A stretch of 13,105 bases of DNA, taken from the NCBI GenBank assembly GCA_019745755.1, contig JAIESS010000154.1, positions 1-13,105 on the forward strand, written 5' to 3'. Under the pieces are notes generated by a model. That model was not told the origin of the DNA. It was given only the letters and a program-made list of their open reading frames with translations, and did not search any database. The position numbers were made by a program, and so were the translations under genes. Position 1 is the stretch's first letter. The number at the start of each line of letters is the position of its first letter. Shown one piece after another: positions 8,023 to 13,105 of the stretch. Origin of the DNA: Alphaproteobacteria bacterium (GTDB lineage Bacteria; Pseudomonadota; Alphaproteobacteria; Paracaedibacterales; JAKBAR01).

Positions 8023-8475
8023 ATGACGTTTATAAAAACACATTCAGAGATGAATCCTTTTACACTTCAACCCGTTACAACAATTCCTCCCTTTTCTGTG
8101 ATTCAAAAATTATTTCGTGAACGCGCTTTTTGGGGGATGGCTACGGCGCTTGATTTGAAAGAGTGTGGTAAAGATTTCATCAACTCAAAAGAGGTTATCA
8201 CACAATACAGCATTGAACTGTGCGACATGATTAAGATGAAACGCTACGGTGATCCCCAAGTTGTGTACTTTGGCGAGGAAGAGCGTGTAGAGGGCTACAC
8301 CCTTGTTCAAATGATTGAGACATCTCTTATTTCGGGGCATTTTACACCCTACTCGAAAAGCGCTTACATCGATATTTTCAGCTGTGCTTTGTATAATCCC
8401 CATGATGTGGCGGTCTTCACCAAGGATTTTTTCAAAGCCTCTTCTCTCAAACTCAACGTAGCCTTTAGGGAGTAG
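8023..8475 (+). CDS. SpeD-like pyruvoyl-dependent decarboxylase (S-adenosylmethionine decarboxylase fold)
   Basis: The 150-residue protein aligns without gaps to the core of bacterial AdoMet decarboxylase. Taking Ser101 (in ETSLISGHF) as the pyruvoyl-forming serine, His106 falls at +5, Cys121 at +20 (AYIDIFSC) and Thr93 at -8. These are the places of His68, Cys83 and Ser55 around Ser63 in Thermotoga SpeD. The usual Glu-Ser-His at the cleavage site is Thr-Ser-Leu here. An N-terminal WGMATALDLKECG strand matches the SpeD start. Such enzymes self-cleave to make a pyruvoyl cofactor. SpeD yields decarboxylated AdoMet for spermidine; some SpeD homologues are reported to act on ornithine or arginine instead. 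The frame extends back to a TTG at 7972, but the ATG at 8023 has AAAGGA 10 nt upstream. It follows arginase, probably in one operon. No speE is visible. Confidence 0.75.
   Translation: MTFIKTHSEMNPFTLQPVTTIPPFSVIQKLFRERAFWGMATALDLKECGKDFINSKEVITQYSIELCDMIKMKRYGDPQVVYFGEEERVEGYTLVQMIETSLISGHFTPYSKSAYIDIFSCALYNPHDVAVFTKDFFKASSLKLNVAFRE
8236..8384 (+). repeat. Diverged direct repeat, copy A (inside the SpeD-like gene)
   Basis: This segment aligns in the same reading frame to 10236-10360, with a single 24-nt gap. Shared stretches include CCAAGTTGTG, GGAAGAGCG and ATTTTCAGCTG. Similarity stops abruptly after the TTCAGCTG. Confidence 0.85.
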
Positions 8476-8528
8476 GGGCCATGGACACATCTGCGTGAGC
8501 GATCGAGAGATGCGCGCCATCAAACGTC

Positions 8529-9587
8529 TCAGTGATCTAAATGCGCAGCGGTGAGTCCCCATTTCTCAAACAGCCCTTCGCGTAGTGTTTTAAGAAGTCG
8601 TTTCCCTGCTTGAGGAACGGCAGGTCTGTAGATGAAAATTTTTCGACCATTGGGCAGGATAAGCTTGCGATAATCACCATTCCCTAAGGATTCAATAATG
8701 ATGCCGAGGGATTCAATAGCACTTTCAATGATCTCATAACGGATTGTTGGTTTGAGCGTATTCTCCATCAGGTTTACAAGAACGTCGTAGTGTGTGCTTG
8801 AGTTAAGCTTAAACGTATCCGTTGGTGCAAGAAGAGGATGAGGTGATGGAGGAACGTTGACTGTTGTACTCGAAGACGTTGAAGATGATGATGTATTACT
8901 AAAGGCAAGGGCGTCTAACGCTCTTTTTCGATCCAACGCTTTTTGTTGCTTTTTTTCTTTTTTCTTTTGAGATGGTGGTGATATAGCATCCACAGAATCC
9001 GTCGTGACTGTTGTTGTCGACGAGGAAGACGTAATGGTACTTATTATCTCTGGCTCAGGGCTTTTATCACTTGCATCGTCAACGTCGCCTTCCTTATCTT
9101 CTTCCTCTTTATCCTGTGAAGAAGTTGTTGACGTGGATGGTGCTTTCGCTTTTTTGGGTCGTTTCTTTTTGGCTTTTTTCTTTTTCTTCTGTGAGGGTGT
9201 TTCAGATATTTCTTTTTCTTGAGGCTCTATGATTTTTCCTGTTGTCAGTGGGGGCCATTTTGCGGAAAATTCTTCCAGTCTTTTTGTATATGCAGTGTTC
9301 CAATCCTGTAACTCTTGATTGAACGTAGGATCAGTGATGAGTTTCAGATCATTTACATCCATGATTGGGAGCCCACCTGTGCGTTCCATAAAATCCTTAT
9401 TCTCAGGTTTTTGACTTATGTTCATGTCGTGAGAAAAAAGAATACTCGCATCAAGACAAAAAGCATCTAAATTCACAGGAGTTTTAGAATGGGCAAGAAG
9501 ATTTGATAATACAGGGCAATAGGAGAGACATTTAATAATATCCGTATTGTTTTGTACAAAGGGATAAAAAAGTTTAAAAAGCTCCAT
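8529..9587 (-). CDS. Lys/Ser/Thr-rich protein with HicA-like C-terminus (downstream part of a frameshifted gene)
   Basis: A 352-residue frame whose ATG at 9587 directly follows an in-frame TGA and lacks a Shine-Dalgarno sequence; it overlaps the preceding ORF by 115 bp in the -1 register. It is best read as the continuation of that ORF. Residues ~1-112 look globular. A very basic tract, KKKKKAKKKRPKKAK, lies at 134-148; an acidic stretch (~160-180), Ser/Thr runs and a second basic tract near 208-222 (QKKKEKKQQ...RKR) follow, then more Ser/Thr. The last ~65 residues (about 284-345: IIESAIESLG..IIESLG..YRKLILPNGRKIFIYRP..GKRLLKTLREGL) resemble the HicA toxin fold in order, but lack the GSHH catalytic histidine. 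No homologue is recognised for the whole protein. Convergent with the SpeD-like gene, 53 bp apart. Confidence 0.7.
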   Translation of the reverse strand: MELFKLFYPFVQNNTDIIKCLSYCPVLSNLLAHSKTPVNLDAFCLDASILFSHDMNISQKPENKDFMERTGGLPIMDVNDLKLITDPTFNQELQDWNTAYTKRLEEFSAKWPPLTTGKIIEPQEKEISETPSQKKKKKAKKKRPKKAKAPSTSTTSSQDKEEEDKEGDVDDASDKSPEPEIISTITSSSSTTTVTTDSVDAISPPSQKKKEKKQQKALDRKRALDALAFSNTSSSSTSSSTTVNVPPSPHPLLAPTDTFKLNSSTHYDVLVNLMENTLKPTIRYEIIESAIESLGIIIESLGNGDYRKLILPNGRKIFIYRPAVPQAGKRLLKTLREGLFEKWGLTAAHLDH

Positions 9588-10129
9588 TCATAGAGGCTAA
9601 GGCTTCCCATGAACACCCTTTCAAGAGGTTCGCTTTCTAAAGCTTTTTCAATAAGGGTAACCGAATTAATCCAATTACGATGTCTCTTTATACGATCATC
9701 AAAATCGCTTGTTATCCATTTAAATGCAGTAATTTTAGCAAATTTAGGAAGAATGCGATGTCCCCCTTTTTTCTGCTTTAAGGCCTCTTTATAGTGTTCT
9801 AATACTATTTTTTGTTCACTCTCATTGAGGAGGCTGATGCGTTCATTGAATTTTTCCAGATTTTCAGGGTTATGAGGATCAAAGACTTTTTTTAACTCTT
9901 CATAATAATCCACAGCATCATCAACATACTCCTTGAAGGCTTTTATTTTTTCATTAAGCTTAACCTTTGCTTGCGCGAGGGAAAGAGGCTGCATAGAGGT
10001 TGATGGGGACAAAGGCTCGACGATGATGGGATCATCATCCATGGCATTGAGAGGCAATTGCATCAGGAGAGTGATGATGGCAAAAAGAACGAAGGACATA
10101 AAGCAACAAAAAAATAAACCAATTTGCAT
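9473..10129 (-). CDS. Secreted protein with signal peptide (upstream part of a frameshifted gene)
   Basis: A 218-residue frame from the ATG at 10129; a TTG at 10138 extends it by three residues. The N-terminus is a hydrophobic signal peptide or anchor (residues ~4-25, ending LPLNA before MDDDP). Then comes a hydrophilic, probably helical region with charged heptad-like stretches (LAQAKVKLNEKIKAFKEY, YEELKKVF, ISLLNESEQKIVLEHYKEAL), which could be coiled coil. After ~residue 186 the frame becomes a run of bulky hydrophobic residues (FFIPLYK...ILKLL) that looks non-coding, while the -1 frame looks coding. With a -1 shift at 9572-9578 the product would be about 533 residues. I do not recognise the protein. 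The signal peptide suggests export to the periplasm, surface or host. Confidence 0.65.
   Translation of the reverse strand: MQIGLFFCCFMSFVLFAIITLLMQLPLNAMDDDPIIVEPLSPSTSMQPLSLAQAKVKLNEKIKAFKEYVDDAVDYYEELKKVFDPHNPENLEKFNERISLLNESEQKIVLEHYKEALKQKKGGHRILPKFAKITAFKWITSDFDDRIKRHRNWINSVTLIEKALESEPLERVFMGSLSLYEWSFLNFFIPLYKTIRILLNVSPIALYYQIFLPILKLL
9572..9578 (-). other. In-frame U_UUA_AAC heptamer at the ORF junction: candidate -1 frameshift site
   Basis: On the minus strand T_TTA_AAC falls exactly on the zero-frame codon grid of the upstream ORF (TTT TTA AAC TTT) and is followed by a T6 run. A -1 slip joins it to the downstream frame (CTT TTT TAT CCC). A plain one-base loss from a T7 run is the alternative. 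Confidence 0.4.
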
Positions 10130-10235
10130 AACGTACAATACGGAATGGTAATAATAAAATAATTTTTTAACGAATAATCTTTGTTTCTTTCTTTTTTTAT
10201 TGAAATGCTAAACTATAAGGCGATTTTTATAGCAT

Positions 10236-10360
10236 ATGTTTCCTTGCGGTGACCTCCAAGTTGTGCACTTTGGCAAGGAAGAGCGAGCAGAAGGATACAC
10301 CCTTTTTTCGGGGTATTTTATACTCTTCTCGAAAAATGCCTACATCAATATTTTCAGCTG
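10236..10360 (+). repeat. Diverged direct repeat, copy B (pseudogene copy)
   Basis: Partner of 8236-8384, 24 nt shorter. The two copies flank the 8529-10129 locus in direct orientation, about 1.9 kb apart. Confidence 0.85.
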
Positions 10361-10493
10361 CAACCGGATAAAAAGAATTTTTTGGATGGAAATTAACATA
10401 TTTCAAAAAAAACTTGGAGAAGTTGACCTTATCTTTATAGAGTTAATAATTGTTGTTCTTCTAGTGTCTGAAGCTGTATTGAAGGAAGAATAA
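10236..10493 (+). pseudogene. Degenerate, truncated copy of the SpeD-like decarboxylase gene
   Basis: The open frame from the ATG at 10236 encodes about 40 residues matching the central part of the SpeD-like protein: CGDLQVVHFGKEERAEGYTL against YGDPQVVYFGEEERVEGYTL, then FSGYF...FSKNAYINIFSC against ISGHF...YSKSAYIDIFSC. An in-frame 24-nt deletion has removed the eight codons around the pyruvoyl-forming serine, so it cannot be an active decarboxylase. The His at the proton-transfer position has become Tyr, although the Cys remains. Homology ends at 10360; the rest of the frame (to 10493) is unrelated and AT-rich. No equivalent of the first 71 residues is present upstream. The frame within the homologous block is intact, so a short expressed peptide cannot be excluded. 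Confidence 0.75.
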
Positions 10494-10572
10494 AAAAGTG
10501 AGAGTGAGATTTTCATAAGTGCTCTGTTTTTTCGGTTTTAATCTATTGTTGTGAATTTTAAGATAAGGTTTT

Positions 10573-11907
10573 CTAGCCTCTCTCTTCTGAAAAATCGCTA
10601 ATCAATGCAAAAAGCGCACGCAACCCTATGGCATCGCCTCCTTCCGGAAAACTTGGGCGGGAGCGCACATTCCACCCCATGAAATCCATATGAAGCCAAG
10701 GAATACCCGGGGTCATAAAATGCTCCATAAAGAGTGCAGCGATAATGGCGCCACCATAACCGTGGGATGCAACGTTTTTAATATCAGCAATTGTTGAGTT
10801 GAGAGATTCCTTATAAGGATAATAGAGGGGAAGTTGCCACAAGGGGTCATCCACACTCTCACTACACGCATAGAGGCTTGATGCTACCCAAGGGGTATTG
10901 GTGAAAAAAGCCGGAAGTTCAGGGCCAAGAGCAACACGCGCCGCCCCTGTTAATGTTGCACAATCAATAATAAGATCAGGCTTATCCTCACAAGCTCTCG
11001 TCAACGCATCAGCCAGAATGAGACGGCCCTCCGCATCTGTATGCCCCACTTCCACGGTGGCACCAGAGCGTGCCGTTACAATATCCAACGGTCGCATAGC
11101 CCTTGCATCCACAGCATTTTCAACGAGGGGAAGGTACACATTAAGGTTTACGGGCACTTTTTTAGCAAGCAAAAGTTGGGTCAACCCAAGGATTTGTGCC
11201 GCCCCTCCCATATCTTTTTTCATTAACAGCATGCCTGAGTCAGGCTTCACATTAAGGCCCCCCGTATCAAAACACACACCCTTACCAACGAGGGCAATTG
11301 TTTTAGAGGCTTTGGAATGGGTGAAGGACAGCATTACAAAGCGAGGAGCACGGGCTTCTTCTGCACCTTTTCCCACCATATGAACAAGGGGGTATTCGCC
11401 TTCAAGCGCATCCCCCACAATAGAGGTGAATTTCCCCTTATGCTTATCCGCAATAGCCTTCGCCACATCCTCAAGCTCCGCTGGCCCCATGTAATTGGCG
11501 GGTTCATTAATAAGATTCCGTACGAGGTAAATGGCATCCACAATGGGCTGAATCGCGTCATAGGTTTCTTGTGATACAAGCAGGGATGGTTTAACTTTGG
11601 CTTTTCCGAATTTGTGACGGCTAAACCCATAGCCACCAAGGGCAAACGCCAGGGCTTTTTGACCGTCCTCCTGCCCCTGTGCAAACTGATACACACCCTT
11701 TTTAAGCTTACCGGGAAGGCAGCCATAGTAGGACCATTCCTTTTCGGGAAGGGATACTTTTTGAAGGACACCCTTTGCATCCGTTATAAAAACAATGTCA
11801 TCTTGACCAAAATGGCTTAGCATCGATCGCTCAAAAGCTGTGGTGCGATGGTTTTTTGTACGAGTCACAAGGGGAGTTACTGTGTCGTTTGTGTGGGTAA
11901 CAAGCAT
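10573..11907 (-). CDS. Leucyl aminopeptidase family protein (M17, PepA/PepB-like)
   Basis: A cytosolic dizinc/manganese aminopeptidase that removes N-terminal residues from peptides. With the ATG at 11907 it has 444 residues, shorter than E. coli PepA (503) but fitting the alphaproteobacterial M17 type. The metal and catalytic residues are all present: Lys209 and Asp214 in VGKGVCFDTGG, Lys221 in NVKP, Asp232 in KKDMGGAA, and Asp291, Glu293 and catalytic Arg295 in HTDAEGR. The usual Asn of NTDAEGR is His here (residue 289). The frame reaches a TTG at 11928; neither start has a clear Shine-Dalgarno sequence. Residues ~1-110 are the variable N-terminal domain, and the catalytic domain follows. 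No terminator hairpin is seen after the stop. Confidence 0.93.
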   Translation of the reverse strand: MLVTHTNDTVTPLVTRTKNHRTTAFERSMLSHFGQDDIVFITDAKGVLQKVSLPEKEWSYYGCLPGKLKKGVYQFAQGQEDGQKALAFALGGYGFSRHKFGKAKVKPSLLVSQETYDAIQPIVDAIYLVRNLINEPANYMGPAELEDVAKAIADKHKGKFTSIVGDALEGEYPLVHMVGKGAEEARAPRFVMLSFTHSKASKTIALVGKGVCFDTGGLNVKPDSGMLLMKKDMGGAAQILGLTQLLLAKKVPVNLNVYLPLVENAVDARAMRPLDIVTARSGATVEVGHTDAEGRLILADALTRACEDKPDLIIDCATLTGAARVALGPELPAFFTNTPWVASSLYACSESVDDPLWQLPLYYPYKESLNSTIADIKNVASHGYGGAIIAALFMEHFMTPGIPWLHMDFMGWNVRSRPSFPEGGDAIGLRALFALISDFSEERG

Positions 11908-11942
11908 AAATATCTGTAAAAAGCGCAAGAATATCTGGATTG

Positions 11943-11948
11943 ATTATA
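11943..11948 (-). promoter_or_regulatory. Candidate -10 box for the aminopeptidase gene
   Basis: A perfect TATAAT on the minus strand, 35 bp before the ATG at 11907. No good -35 element lies at the right spacing, so support is weak. Confidence 0.3.
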
Positions 11949-11986
11949 AGCATAATTTTTCATAAAAATTTACACAATATTAACTT

Positions 11987-12015
11987 TTGAACGATCTACT
12001 AAAGCTAGAAATGAT
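11987..12015 (+). promoter_or_regulatory. Candidate promoter for the small membrane protein gene
   Basis: TTGAAC (11987-11992), a 17-bp spacer and AATGAT (12010-12015, 4 of 6 to TATAAT). The -35 hexamer is identical to the one before the ABC transporter. The predicted leader is only about 11 nt. Confidence 0.35.
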
Positions 12016-12032
12016 AAAAATAGTACAAAAAA

Positions 12033-12269
12033 ATGAAACAGTGGCTTTTTTATAGTGTGCATATAATGTGGATCACGGGATGTGCCCTTTGCCTTCTATA
12101 CGATTACGGCTGGGTAAGTTTTGATCATCTCCTGCCACTTCTTATCGCGATAAGTATATTGGGTGCGACCCTTTTAAACATCAAACACAATGTCAGCAAA
12201 GGGCGAGAAGAACGAAAATTAAGTGCCCTTTACGCTATAACACAATCTCCATTTTGGGCAGGTTTATAA
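12033..12269 (+). CDS. Small membrane protein, unrecognised (78 residues)
   Basis: I do not recognise a family. Two hydrophobic segments are visible (residues ~5-23 and ~32-48), separated by a short YDYGWVSFDH loop. A basic, hydrophilic tail (NIKHNVSKGREERK) follows, consistent with a two-helix inner-membrane protein. The ATG at 12033 follows an A-rich stretch without a clear Shine-Dalgarno sequence; a weak promoter-like element lies just upstream. Its 3' end overlaps the 3' end of the convergent LRR-like gene by 40 bp, so one of the two ends might be misassigned. The hydropathy pattern argues for a real gene, but the length allows chance. Confidence 0.5.
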   Translation: MKQWLFYSVHIMWITGCALCLLYDYGWVSFDHLLPLLIAISILGATLLNIKHNVSKGREERKLSALYAITQSPFWAGL

Positions 12270-12958
12270 TCACCACACCCTTCTATCTCGAGATTATTTT
12301 CTTTGAGAGAATTTTTTAAAAGGACGGCATAATCCATTTCAAATTTCCCATCGTTATTCAAAAAAGCATTCCAAAAATAAATTGTTTTGAGTTTTTCTAG
12401 GCAGGCTAAACCATAAAAATCATCCTGATAACTTACCATGTCTCTGTTTGGGTTGTGTTTGTATTTGTCAAACCACAGATGACGAAGATTGCTAAACCCC
12501 GCACTTAAAACATCTAACGTCTTGATTCCCTTACATTCATGAAGGGTAAGACTCACAAGATTATCCCTTATATGGATAAGGGGTTTTAAACTCGTAATAC
12601 CCTCAGATTGAAGAATAAGAACAATTAACTGACGGGCGTAATCTCTTTTTATTTCTGCACATATTTCTTCAAAATAGACATCATTCCACCCGCCTTTATC
12701 CTCAATCACAAGCAGAGCATCCTTTGGATGTTCGCGATCTATTTTTGTAAAATAGTCCATATCCTTGGAGGAAAAATGAGAGATTCGAGCACAATAAAAA
12801 CCATTCTTATATGGTATATGCACACCAAAGTTAGTGCTATCGGGACGAGGAAAACCTTTGTTTGAGCATCTTACTCTAGGCTTAGCAATATTATCATCCA
12901 TACCCGTCACAGGAGAACAAAAATAAAGAACAACGATGGCGATGTGGATCAAAAACAT
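12230..12958 (-). CDS. Secreted leucine-rich-repeat-like protein
   Basis: A 242-residue protein with an N-terminal signal peptide (hydrophobic residues 2-14, likely cleavage after ~19, SPVTG before MDDN). The middle (~108-200) shows irregular LRR-like units of about 22-26 residues: LIVLILQSEGITSLKPL, LVSLTLHECKGIKTLDVL, LRHLWFDKYKH and LKTIYFWNAFL. Several cysteines (e.g. in FYCARIS, HECKG, EGCGDY) could form disulphides after export. LRR proteins mediate protein-protein contacts, and exported ones are common in host-associated bacteria, so an effector or surface role is an inference. The ATG at 12958 has no clear Shine-Dalgarno sequence; the gene starts 37 bp after the thioredoxin stop on the same strand. 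Confidence 0.75.
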   Translation of the reverse strand: MFLIHIAIVVLYFCSPVTGMDDNIAKPRVRCSNKGFPRPDSTNFGVHIPYKNGFYCARISHFSSKDMDYFTKIDREHPKDALLVIEDKGGWNDVYFEEICAEIKRDYARQLIVLILQSEGITSLKPLIHIRDNLVSLTLHECKGIKTLDVLSAGFSNLRHLWFDKYKHNPNRDMVSYQDDFYGLACLEKLKTIYFWNAFLNNDGKFEMDYAVLLKNSLKENNLEIEGCGDYKPAQNGDCVIA

Positions 12959-12995
12959 GAAAGAACAGAGTTATTAAAACGTCTTTGTCGAAAAC

Positions 12996-13105
12996 CTACA
13001 CCGATGCGTTAATCCACTCAAGAAGTTTTGCTTTGTTGAGAAGGCCAACCTTTGTTGAGTGAGCTTGTCCGTCCTTGAAAAAAATCATAGTGGGGATGCT
13101 GCGCA
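12996..13105 (-). CDS. trxA: Thioredoxin, C-terminal part (5' end off the right edge)
   Basis: The last 35 residues of a thioredoxin-fold protein on the minus strand, ending in TAG at 12996-12998. RSIPTMIFFKDGQ contains the cis-proline loop (IPT) that packs against the active-site CGPC, followed by the beta-strand and a KVGLLNKAKLLEWI helix, exactly as at the end of TrxA. The active-site motif lies outside the window. Thioredoxin reduces cytosolic protein disulphides. Identification as TrxA rather than another thioredoxin-fold protein is likely but based on only a third of the protein. Confidence 0.85.
   Translation of the reverse strand, partial: RSIPTMIFFKDGQAHSTKVGLLNKAKLLEWINASV

Noticed and set aside
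8462..8554. The SpeD-like gene being truncated by a frameshift at its 3' end
   Set aside because: The core catalytic layout is complete and the protein ends at a normal place for the family; the out-of-frame tail does not continue a SpeD-like sequence.
10361..10572. Further gene or terminator between the pseudogene and the aminopeptidase
   Set aside because: The DNA is AT-rich with no coding signal beyond the tail of the degenerate copy and no stable hairpin followed by a T run.
1..13105. tRNA, rRNA, CRISPR array, insertion sequence or prophage genes
   Set aside because: No cloverleaf, regularly spaced repeats, transposase motifs or terminal inverted repeats were seen on either strand.

Overview
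The window looks like chromosome from a Gram-negative, probably alphaproteobacterial, host-associated bacterium. The best guess is an intracellular bacterium of protists, similar to the Holosporales/Paracaedibacter group. This rests on the combination of genes, not on a marker gene: a type VI secretion (T6SS) baseplate pair, two loci for secreted proteins of eukaryote-interaction style (a leucine-rich-repeat-like protein and a Lys/Ser/Thr-rich protein), a short alphaproteobacterial-type M17 aminopeptidase, AT-rich intergenic DNA, and a decaying gene copy.

Layout. (1) 1-1844, minus: the N-terminal 614 codons of a bifunctional class A penicillin-binding protein (PBP1A), running off the left edge. 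(2) 2033-4955, minus: a probable operon of a small unrecognised ORF, tssF and tssG, with a candidate promoter at 4994-5023. (3) 5097-6942, plus: a strong sigma70-like promoter and an ABC exporter half-transporter. (4) 7006-8475, plus: a 16-bp perfect palindrome, an arginase, and a SpeD-like (AdoMet-decarboxylase-fold) pyruvoyl enzyme, together a probable polyamine module. (5) 8529-10129, minus: two overlapping ORFs in -1 register, joined by an in-frame U_UUA_AAC heptamer. They probably encode one secreted protein of about 533 residues with Lys-rich NLS-like and Ser/Thr tracts and a HicA-like C-terminus. (6) 10236-10493, plus: a degenerate copy of the SpeD-like gene that has lost the codons around its pyruvoyl serine. 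(7) 10573-11907, minus: M17 leucyl aminopeptidase. (8) 12033-12269, plus: a small two-helix membrane protein, overlapping tail to tail with (9) 12230-12958, minus: a secreted LRR-like protein. (10) 12996-13105, minus: the C-terminus of thioredoxin.

How it fits together. Arginase makes ornithine and urea from arginine. The neighbouring SpeD-like enzyme would then decarboxylate AdoMet (for spermidine) or, if neofunctionalised, ornithine or arginine. TssF and TssG build the T6SS baseplate wedge. The two signal-peptide loci are candidate host-directed proteins. PBP1A, aminopeptidase and thioredoxin are housekeeping genes. No tRNA, rRNA, CRISPR array or insertion sequence was seen.
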